Part shown: positions 55,825-64,000 of the stretch, piece after piece
Layout: each line of letters begins with the position of its first letter
Numbering within the stretch: position 1 is the first letter of the stretch
From: Rhododendron vialii
Lineage: Eukaryota > Streptophyta > Magnoliopsida > Ericales > Ericaceae
Assembly (NCBI RefSeq): GCF_030253575.1
Contig: NC_080560.1
Coordinates: 12,500,001-12,564,000 of the forward strand
Length of the DNA: 64,000 nucleotides
Direction: 5' to 3'
The notes under the pieces: model-generated
What the model was told of the DNA's origin: nothing
The model's database searches: none
Seen by the model: the letters and a program-made list of their open reading frames with translations, nothing else
Made by a program: the position numbers and the translations under genes

Positions 55825-56520
55825 GTTTTTCAACAAGAAAAGGTCATTGAATAGGAAATTGAACTTTGTTTCTCATCTATTTGGGGTACGCTACTTGAAT
55901 CTATTTTCAAACTCTTTGTCCTAATTATTTTATGCAGCTTTCTAGTTTTTACGGTGACAACACAAGTAATAGCTCTGCGGTATCACAAACAAATATGCAA
56001 GAAAAAGAAGAGAAAACAATTGATGATAATGCTTTGATCGTCTTTTACGACCTAACATTCTCTCTTCACTCGACGTGAAAATTCCAAGAATGCGAAAGAA
56101 AACGGGCTATTTATACTCTTGCGGCAAGAGGATCCAAACTAGTATTTTGGTAATTTTTAGTGCAATGCGACATGTAGGGCCCATCATATACATCCTACGA
56201 TAGAGAAATCGTCACAATTATTTTTCATAAGGGCTTCTAGAAAAATCTTCAAATGTTCTTTAAATGTTTCTTCCTTTTTATCACGTATTACAAAAATTGC
56301 GCTCAATGTTAGCGTAGAGAGAATTTTTGGAGGTGTATTTAATTTATAAGAACTATTCCTTTTTTGATATCCACACTTCCGCTTTTTTGTTTTCTAGTGT
56401 TGAAAGTGTACTTCTTCTTTTTTTTGCTACAAGACAAAAAAAAAAAAGCAGTGTGGATATAACAAAGGGAAATGTGAAAATCATTTCTTAAATGATAATT
56501 ATAGAATAGAGACAAAATCT
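55825..56520. other. Upstream of SRO-like pseudogene, no gene seen
   Basis: AT-rich sequence. A short foldback (56370-56455: TTGATATCCACACTTC against GTGTGGATATAACAA) resembles the MITE at 32119-32330. No ORF is credible. Confidence 0.4.
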
Positions 56521-57430
56521 ACCTATATTTGGAAAGATATTAATTCGTTAATCTCCCTTAAAAATATGTGGAGTTAACTCAAGATAGCAATTTTTTAACG
56601 TCCATGTGAGTAAGACTCATGTGTATATAAGAATCCACCTATCATGAGAAATATTTATTCGCAATTGCTAAATTTCCTAAAATGAATTTGGATAGAGCAA
56701 TTTGAAATTGTATTAATGGCTCTGTAAGATTACACATCATCTTTTTTTACGTGGATAATATTCAATCATTATTTGTTTGGTTCCACCAAATGATAGTGAT
56801 AACAAACTGATAATGCAACTTGAGAAATTAACTTTTAATGTCCAAAAAAATGTCCAAATCCACCTGTATTTGGAAAGATATTTATTCACATTTGTTAATC
56901 TCCTTTAAAAATATGTGGGGCTAACTCGAGGCAGCTATTTCTTAGTGTTCATGCAAGTAAGACTCGAGGATATATATGAATCCACATGTACATCAGAAAT
57001 ATTTAATTTGCAATTGCTAAATTTTTTAAAATGAATTAGGGTTGAGCAATTTAAAATTGTATTAATGGCTCTGTAGGATTACACCATCATCTATACGTGG
57101 ATAATATTGAATCAATATGTGTTTGGTTCCACCAAATGATAGTGATAATAAACAGATAATGCCAACTCGAGAAATTAACTTTTAATGTCCAAAAAATATC
57201 CAAATCCACCTGTATTTGGAAAAAAATTAATCGCATTTGTTAATCTCCCTTAAAAATATGTGGGGCTAACTTGAGACAGCAATTTCTTAACGTCCATGTG
57301 AGTAAGACGCAGGGATATATATGAATCTACCTATACATGAGAAATATTTATTTGCATTTGCTAAATTTCCTAAATGAATTCGAGCTGAGCAATTTGAAAT
57401 TGTATTAATGGCTCTGTAGGATTACACAAT
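56521..57430. repeat. Tandem array of a ~343-bp unit, about 2.7 copies
   Basis: Copies start near 56521, 56861 and 57207 with CCACCTGTATTTGGAAA. Each then shows TTAATCTCCCTTAAAAATATGTGG, GAGTAAGAC, GAGAAATATTTAT and ATTGTATTAATGGCTCTGTA in the same order. The third copy is cut short. Copies differ by scattered substitutions and small indels, so the array is not young. There is no coding potential. Confidence 0.85.
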
Positions 57431-58557
57431 CTCTTGGTAGCTTTCCCCAAACGAGAATTGTAATAAACAGAAGCAAATAGATATGACACACTTCACACAT
57501 TAATTAATTTGGTCTAGTTCAGTTAATCAGGACTTTTGCATCTCACTAGGAGGTCAGGAGTTTGAGTCTTGTATGCATGTGGGTGTGTTCTTGTAACAAC
57601 TCGTATTTTTTTTATTTAAAAATATTATTAATAGTATTAATAATAATAATAGCATTCATTTATTTAATTTTATTTTTTCATAATACACACATGCATGCAT
57701 GTAGCATGCATGCACCTCACTCCCACACCTCACTCTCTCCAGCAACTCTCTCTCTCTCTCTCTCTCTTCCCTGCCTCTCCCTTCCTCCCACAGCTCCCTC
57801 TCTCTCCAGCGAAAAAATTACTTACCTTCTGTCATGGTGTTTAAGTCTTAAGAAACTCGGAAATCGTTTCGATCTTGAACCAATATGTTCCACCAATACA
57901 AACTCTCACTAATTGTTTTGGAGAGCAATGGGTAGGACTTTCAATCTAATCTATATAAATGGTTTTTACACCTATAACTTGAATCACAGGCCTTTATATA
58001 GATAGATCGAGACCATTTTCCAATGGACACAACCCTTCATACTTCCTTCCATCAAAGAAATAATAAGGCACCTATTCATTAATAGTTGCAACCTTACAAA
58101 TGAATGGTCACTAAACTCATTCATGGATAGTCACCATATCTATTCATGAATAGCCACCAACCTTTTCATAAATAGTCACCAATTATTTATGCAATATTTC
58201 ATTTAAATTTAATACCCATATTTCAGTTACAAACATAAATACTATAAAATATAAATAGAATTAATGTGGCATGTGAGCCACATAAATAAATTCCAACACT
58301 TCATTGTTTTTGTGCAATTTTGCGAGGCACATTATCTGTAACTGGGCATGGGTACCGGTGGGTTACTTCACTACCCAAACTCCGGTTTGAGTTATTAAGG
58401 AATGCCATGGGTACATCGCCCTGCAAGCTAGGCTCATCTGGACCGTCGCAAGATGCATCCAAACCGTCCAAAAATGTTTTCAACGGTCTGGATAATAAAC
58501 GAACTCTTCAAGGGAAAAGTTAACTCCACAACTCAAAAGTCAAAACACCTAAATAAC
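57431..58557. other. Spacer with (CT)n and possible LTR remnant
   Basis: It includes a (CT)n tract at 57747-57766. The sequence to 58290 ends AAATTCCAACA and contains repeated 'AATAGTCACCA' words, which could be an LTR relic; no partner or duplication was found. Bases 58320-58510 have no recognised content. Confidence 0.35.
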
Positions 58558-58885
58558 TTAATGTGCAACCCGAACCGCACGCTTTGCAATTCATCACAGA
58601 TTACTGATACATGAGTTTTGTTTCTTCTTAGAGTATCGGCGCACGAACATTGAGTCTAACGCAACTGCAGGACATGGACTTTACATATTTTGCTTGATTA
58701 AATGGTGAGAACTGCATATTGCTAACCAAGTAAAAATCATGAAAAGAGATGCCATTGTTTCCCATCAATAGGTCCGCAAAAAGTTTTTTGCGATATATTT
58801 CTTCAGGCTTGATTTGATAGCATTTTCTCCACTTTGACCAATTTAAAATTTCCGTAAAAAGTAGTTACTAGAATCACTAAAAAAT
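58558..58885. repeat. Duplicated block d: paralogue of the LINE's empty target site
   Basis: It aligns first with 47378-47625 (TAATGTGCAACCCG..., GAACATTGAGTC, TAAATGGTGAGAACTGCA) and then, without a break, with 53278-53350 (TTGATTTGAT..CATTTTCTCCACTTTGAC). The paralogue therefore shows the sequence before the 5.6-kb LINE inserted. Confidence 0.75.
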
Positions 58886-60300
58886 CGCATTGATGAGTGG
58901 ATTAATATTACAGTTCGAGGTGGAAATTACAGTGTCAGGGTATGGGAAGAGGATTGTGATGATCCTTTCAATGAAAGACACATCCGAGATTGGATCAAAG
59001 ATCACGTCCCCACTACGGAGGAAAACCCTAAGGCCACGGAAGTAATGATGACATGGCAAAGAATGGTGCTCAGGACCAATCAAAAGTGGCTGAGTTGGAG
59101 GCGAATTCAGTAGACAATCAAGTAATGAAAGGGGACTTGGCAACCACCTTACCGTTAAAAGATAATCAAGTAATGAAGGGGGGACTTGCCAACCACCTTA
59201 CTGTTAAAAGATGGAGCTCAAGAGTCGTGCATGTTCCTAAGGAGGCTGTCATTAATTCGAACCCACTAACTAAAGAAGCCGAAGAGTCTAGCTATGGTGG
59301 GAGAAACTCGGGATAACAATGAGCAACCAGTTGGAATTGAGGAACAACATTTGAATTTGGATGAGCATCTGGTGGAACAAAATATTGTGACCAACCATGA
59401 GGGTCAGACGTCAATCCCTGAGGTTCAAAATATACCGGCCGGTACTGATACCAACGAGTTTTAACTGGAATTTGGAAACAACGAGCTAGTTAACGAGAAG
59501 CCAAAGGTAATTAGAGCAAGAAAGAGAAGACAACTTCTTGATCTTCTTGAAGTTAGGGGTGTGGTCAACAAGTTGGATGAAGGCAAAGAGAATGAGGTTT
59601 TAATCCAGGGCCCTTTGAACCAAAGTGAACACTCAGGATCTGTTAACTCAGAGGATATTCTACACAGGAGCCAAGAAATTATCCAGAATTTTAGGGATGC
59701 AATAATGACAAGCAAAAAAATTGGGAGTTATTCGCCATGAAAGTGATGAACAATTGGTGAACAGATTGGTTTCAAATCCACATTGAAGAACAAAAGAACA
59801 GATTCCAGGCTCTAAGAAGGAAGTGAAGGGGAGTGAGAAGAACTAAAATGAAGGTGGTTTCGTGGAACATTTGGGGTTTGAATAGTGATTGAAAAAAGAG
59901 GAGCATCAGAAAAATGGGGTAGGGGCAGAGTGGTCATCTGGAGGCTTAATTTCAGTTGGATCAGAAACTCCTACAAGGTGGAGGAGGTCATTACAAACAA
60001 GTACTTTATCTACATTAGAGGTACTATTTTTGGTAACTTCCCTTGTGTTATCATGAATATTTATGCTCCTAATAACTACGTGACAGAAGAGCTGTCTGGA
60101 ATTAATGAAATTAGTAATGTAAGATCAGGTTCATTCTCCCTTGGTGTTTGGGAAGTGATTGAAATAAAATCTGTTGGGGAATGACTATGTTGCAAAAGAA
60201 TTGACAGAGGAATATTGAGAGACTTTCAGGAGTTTTCATTAATTGAATGGAGGTCAAAGATTTGCCATTGGTTGGGAGGAAATTTACAGTGTCTAATTTT
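58886..60300 (+). pseudogene. Second LINE, decayed ORF1 and start of ORF2
   Basis: On the + strand 58890-59840 reads as degenerate ORF1-like sequence (VRGGNYSVRVWEED) with stops. From 59848 the endonuclease start MKVVSWNIWGLNS appears, and at 59930-60080 VEEVITNKYFIYIRGTIFG...NIYAPN, the APE endonuclease core. Many stops and shifts follow and no reverse transcriptase remains. It belongs to a different subfamily from the 47.6-53.3 kb LINE and lies in the opposite orientation. Confidence 0.6.
59113..59215 (+). repeat. Two tandem copies of a ~51-bp unit in decayed LINE ORF1
   Basis: AATCAAGTAATGAA-GGGG-ACTTG-CAACCACCTTAC-GTTAAAAGAT occurs twice in a row, the second copy with a few extra G bases. 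If translated it would repeat a 17-residue segment. Confidence 0.75.
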
Positions 60301-61047
60301 CAAGTAGTGAAAATTCAATCAATTTCTTATGACACCAAAGACTGGGACCAAAACCATTTAAATTTTGAGTGATTCTGTGGGTGTTTTGGACTGTGGTTCA
60401 GTGTTATGGATGTATGGTGGTTTGGTGGTCTGGTGCTCTTAGGTATGGGTTTATGTGGTCTATGATTTTGTTATTGTTGTGGTAAGAGGTTGAGCCTAGG
60501 TTGGCGGATGTGATTTTGGGGCTTATATACCTTAAGCTGGGTTGTCAGTTGTGGGAACGGAACTGGGTCAGGTGGTTCAATTCGATCGGAGGGCTGTGAT
60601 TATGAGATCTTCTATTATGTTATTGTCACTCCCACCTTCATGCACAGTCAGAAGATGATGGGGTTTCTTGTTCCTTGATACTGTTTTTTGCTCACTGATT
60701 TTTCTAGCTTGAGGAGCAGTAGAAGTTGGGATCGACTTTTGTTCTTTGATCGATACTGCTTCTCCCCTACTTGTCCAATCGTGGCAGTGTGCAGTAGTAG
60801 ATAGATTGGAAATCTTGTTCTATGGTACTTCGCGCCCCATCTCTCCATTACTCAAGTCAGAGGTGATCAGTAGTAGATTGGGACCTTTGTTCTATATATG
60901 ATTTTATTAACTTGATTGGAGATTGCTTCACGTTTCTCTAAGCTCTCCCAAATACTTAATTATATATATATAGCACTCTTCTGGTATGGGAGGATGCTCT
61001 GAATTGCCGAATCCTGGATTTGTAAAGTTTGAGGTTCAGAGGATAGT
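60301..61047. other. T/G-rich stretch, possible LINE tail
   Basis: Bases 60370-60620 are T/G-rich on the + strand, like the 3' regions of the LINE-derived elements at 40045 and 32405. No gene is recognised. Confidence 0.3.
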
Positions 61048-61412
61048 CACTACTACAATATTGTTAAAAGATGACGCTTGAAAAAGTGAAAAGATGTCAG
61101 TTTTTAAAAAAACCATAATTAAAAAGATTGCAATAGATAAATAATGTCAGTCATCTAAAAAACTGTAATATAATATATTTATGATGTCACTTTCTAAAAT
61201 AGTGACATAACTATTCTTACTTTTTAATGTCAGTTTCTCATAAACTGTGATCTAATATATTTATGATGTCACTTTCTAAAATAGTGACATAACTATTCTT
61301 TTTTTTTTAATGTCAGTTTCTTTTAAACTGTGATCTAATATATTTATGATGTCACTTTGTCAAATAGTGACATAACTATTCTTTCTTTTTAATGTCAGTT
61401 TTCACCTAAACT
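61048..61412. mobile_element. CACTA-type terminus with four ~83-bp subterminal repeats
   Basis: It starts CACTACTACAATATTG at 61048. The unit AATGTCAGT...TATTTATGATGTCACTTTCTAAAATAGTGACATAACTATTC begins at 61143, 61226, 61309 and 61391 (spacing 83, 83, 82). Each unit holds the palindrome-like TGTCAC...GTGACA. A second CACTA terminus starts at 61413, apparently inserted into this one. The partner end was not found. Confidence 0.55.
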
Positions 61413-61960
61413 CACTACAAGAAATCGTGTTGTTTGCGACCAACAAGAAGGTTGCAAAAAGTCATCATTTTGGTCGCAAATTGATACAGCGACCAAAAAG
61501 TGTGGTCACCAAGTTAGTCGCAACAAGCCAGTCGTATTTGGTATTTCTTGACCAAACTACGATGTGGTCGCAATATGCTCCACCTTAAGCGACTATATGT
61601 ATCCGGTCACAATAAGGTTTTGATTTTGTGACCAACCGCTGGTCGCCAAAAGAAGTAAAATCTGGTCGCAAAATACAAGCCCTGGTCGCAAAAAGGGTCC
61701 ATTAAATATCTGAAAAACCTATTTTGGTGACTCAATAGCTGGTCGCGGAATATATTTTCTTTTGTCGCAAAAAAGATCCTTGGACTTCACATCTACTATT
61801 GGTTTGATAACTAGAGAGTTTGGTCGCAAAAACACTTTTTTTAAACGATGGATTGCATTGGTCACAAAATTAATTCTGCTGCACTTTTTTTTTTACGATG
61901 GATTGCATTGGTCACAAAATTAATTCTGCTATAAATATCTTTTGTAACTAAATCACAAGA
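61413..61960. mobile_element. CACTA element terminus with GTCGCAAA repeats
   Basis: It starts CACTACAAGAAATCGTG. The next ~450 bp contain over ten copies of TGGTCGCAAA or its variants in both orientations, the usual subterminal layout. No matching right end (TTCTTGTAGTG) is seen before 64000, so the element probably runs beyond the window. Confidence 0.55.
61842..61932 (+). repeat. Tandem duplication of a ~49-bp segment
   Basis: ACGATGGATTGCATTGGTC-ACAAAATTAATTCTGCT occurs twice in succession, separated by a T-run. Confidence 0.75.
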
Positions 61961-62002
61961 TACATCATTAACAATAAAATCATTGACAACATTAATAACC
62001 AC

Positions 62003-62006
<4 letters not shown>

Positions 62007-62058
<52 letters not shown>
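62007..62058. repeat. (TA)n microsatellite, left of the foldback MITE
   Basis: About 26 TA units ending exactly where the left arm of the MITE begins. Confidence 0.9.
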
Positions 62059-62061
<3 letters not shown>

Positions 62062-62411
62062 TTAGGTTCTGGTGAGGGATCCCTCATTTTAATAAAATGA
62101 GGGACTCTCCTTCCCGATTGAATTTCGATGATCCGAGCCGCTCAAAGTGATCAGAACGTGATTTTAAGGGTCCCCGTGAGAAATCAGCAAAAAAAATGAC
62201 CGGGAAGGGCTTCATCCGAGCAGTTTTCATTGAACGGTTCAAAAAAAACTGCTCGGGTGACGCCCTTCCCGGTCTTTTTTTTTGCTGATTTCTCGCAGGG
62301 ACCCTTAAAATTACGTTCTGCACACATTGAACGGTTCGGATTTTCAAAATTTGATCGGGAAATGAAAGTCCCTCATTTTAACAAAATGAGGGATCCCTCA
62401 CTTGAAAATTC

Positions 62412-62414
<3 letters not shown>
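62059..62414. mobile_element. Long-arm foldback MITE within a (TA)n tract
   Basis: The 178-bp arms are mirror-symmetric around the centre TTGAACGGTTCAA near 62236. GAGGGATCCCTCATTTT occurs just inside both ends, and AGGGTCC.(C/T)G.GAGAAATCAGC, GACCGGGAAGGGC and CGAGCAGTTTT pair across the centre. (TA)n lies on both sides, so the element sits in, or carries, the microsatellite. There is no coding capacity; frames in it are by-products. Confidence 0.85.

Positions 62415-62444
<30 letters not shown>
62415..62444. repeat. (TA)n microsatellite, right of the foldback MITE
   Basis: Fifteen TA units starting at the end of the right arm. Confidence 0.9.
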
Positions 62445-62445
<1 letters not shown>

Positions 62446-62448
<3 letters not shown>

Positions 62449-64000
62449 TCTCAAAAGCAACAAACAGTAATCAACCATTCCCAAAAACAACAAATCCCAC
62501 GACTTACTTGTTTTCCAATGTGTTCAGTTACACCACATCCAAAACTATAGATACTAGGTAAAGTCCATTATAAAGTAGCAAAAAGTGGACTTCATTAAGC
62601 TCTAACCAAGTCCAAACTACTTATGAACATCTGCAAAAAGTGACTCCATACTCCATTCTGCCAAAAAGTGACTCCATCTGCAAAAGTTCAAAACGTGGTT
62701 CAAATACAAGATGGCTTGCAAGGTAATAAAAGTAGTGAGCCACTTTTGAAGAAACTCAAATTCAGCAATAGTCCAATGTCATATTACTCCGTATTACCTA
62801 AGAAATGCCATAATTTCAATAGCAGTTGGGGCACACGCAATGCGTAAAATATGAACAATAGCTTCCACCACTTAATTTTGACAAAACGTGTGTATTTTGT
62901 CAAAAAGTGTACCTAGTCCACTCATGGTAGAACTAATGAGTTGTTTTTTTTTTTAGAATGGGTAGAACTATTAATGGCTAGTAAGATGAGAAAGAGGGAG
63001 AGGGGTATACCTGGAACTTTCATTTTGAATCCATATTTCTTCATTCTTCTTCAATCTGTCATTCCACATCTCCTGCAATTAATACACAAATACTTATATG
63101 CATGAACTTTATATCTGACCTTGAATGGAAATAGGAAGTGAAGAATATGATGGCTTCAATTCAGTACAGGAGCAATCAATTGTTTCTACGGGGTTTTGTC
63201 GTTGATCAACAAACGTAGAACAATAGAAGAAATTAAACATGGCTGTTCTAAATAAAGAAGATATTAAACATGATGAGTACGCAGTTGCAAAGTTGCAATT
63301 GGAGTCTAATACATGGGGATTTTCAATTTCATACTTGTAGTTGTCAGTTTTGCCCTTACAGTTAACCTGGGTTTAGAGACCTTCAATAGTAAATAAGGCA
63401 GAGTTTTAGGGTTGGGAGAACGGCACCGGGTAAAAAATACTTACAGTCCTAATTAATCCTTTAAGCTATGCTAAGTCCTTTATCCCAAGTGCCTTTAATA
63501 CTGCCAAGTTTTTTGCAATTTGCTCATCTCTTTGCCTTTCATATTCAGCCATTTGCTGGATTTCGCAGCTGCCCTTTACAAACTTGCTCAATCCTATGGA
63601 ACTTCAACAAATATCGTTAAATAGCATAAACTGCTTTACCCATTTATGTATTGGCGCCGTGTCCACGTATTGGACACGGGGACACGCCCAAATACGTATT
63701 AGACACACTAGCAACTAATTTTCAGTTTCCAACAATATGAACTCGAATCCCAATTCTTACAGCCATATATATTCTAGGCAAATAAGATCCATTTTCAGCC
63801 GTTAGAGTTCAATTTCAGCACCTACAAAGATGATTTATGCCTCTAAACAACATTTTCAGCAATTGGGTTCATATTTTCAGCATATACAGTCAATTTCAGC
63901 AGATAATGGGTTATCCAATGCACTTAAAGCACACTTACAGCAAATAATGGGTAATTAACCAATCAGATAGCCTCAAGCCGATGATCTTTGATGTCATTTT
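62446..64000 (-). other. Possible exon remnants of a CACTA-associated gene
   Basis: Two minus-strand segments look like exons. One is 63012-63075 (EMWNDRLKKNEEIWIQNESS, bounded by CAG and GT), resembling the 'W..R..K.G.W....' block of plant Ptta/En/Spm proteins. The other is ~63464-63600 (FVKGSCEIQQMAEYERQRDE... to a stop). They could belong to the CACTA element that starts at 61413. The rest has no recognised content. Confidence 0.3.

Noticed and set aside
56521-57430. CRISPR-like array
   Set aside because: The units are long (~343 bp), contiguous and diverged with no spacer structure, and the DNA is from a plant nucleus.
57562-57912. 116-codon ORF with Ser/Leu-rich run
   Set aside because: It is driven by a (CT)n microsatellite and an AT-rich hydrophobic start; not credible as a gene.
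62084-62550. ORFs of 87 and 106 codons on opposite strands sharing similar words
   Set aside because: Both come from the two arms of the foldback MITE.

Overview
The window is plant nuclear DNA, most likely from a eudicot. Genes carry GT-AG introns, sequence between genes is AT-rich, and almost every class of plant transposable element is present (CACTA, hAT, Tourist-like MITEs, Helitrons, Ty1/copia, long LTRs, L1-type LINEs, a SINE-like tRNA-derived repeat). The species cannot be fixed from sequence alone. An asterid such as a member of the Ericales is a weak guess from the look of the glycosyltransferases.

The host-gene core is a tandem array of three UDP-glycosyltransferase genes of the UGT71 (group E) type, all on the + strand: UGT-1 (967-7262), UGT-2 (29527-31504) and UGT-3 (36123-39767). 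Each has two exons with one phase-0 intron at the same position, an intact reading frame of 493-497 codons, the catalytic His/Asp pair and a complete PSPG box. Shared blocks in the spacers (14010-14320 with 33985-34345; 25805-26210 with 34510-34935) show that the spacers were duplicated with the genes. The UGT-1/UGT-2 spacer then grew to 22 kb by nested insertions, while the UGT-2/UGT-3 spacer stayed at 4.6 kb. UGT-1's intron grew to 4.8 kb by nested transposons, one of them 7 bp inside the splice donor. UGT-2's TATA box is cut off from its coding start by a 1.7 kb foldback insertion.

Region by region: 1-7.3 kb UGT-1; 8.5-11.6 kb a hAT element with perfect 8-bp target-site duplication and a broken transposase; 12.1-20.4 kb three long LTRs of one family, one nested in a CACTA element nested in a Tourist MITE; 21.4-25.8 kb Helitrons; 26.7-27.6 kb an unusual copia derivative with inverted LTR ends; 27.7-31.5 kb foldback element plus UGT-2; 32-34.3 kb MITEs, a LINE tail and a third CACTA-like element; 36.1-39.8 kb UGT-3; 40-41.1 kb a LINE-like element that keeps only an RRM-type ORF1; 41.4-47.1 kb a full-length Ty1/copia element (minus) with seven nonsense codons; 47.6-53.3 kb a nearly complete LINE (minus) with a fully open ORF2; 53.9-55.8 kb a decayed SRO/RCD1-like gene (minus); 56.5-57.4 kb a ~343-bp tandem array; 58.6-58.9 kb a paralogue of the LINE's pre-insertion site; 58.9-60.3 kb a second, decayed LINE (plus); 61-64 kb CACTA ends and a 356-bp perfect-geometry foldback MITE seated in a (TA)n tract.

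Most notable: (i) three CACTA-like elements each carry a tRNA-like module with A and B boxes, with compensatory changes in the T-stem; (ii) the 26712-27615 element, which combines copia LTR, PBS and gag start with inverted LTR termini and a 5-bp target-site duplication; (iii) a long-LTR family with clustered GTATCGATAC-type palindromes; (iv) promoter and intron disruption that differs among the three UGT copies.
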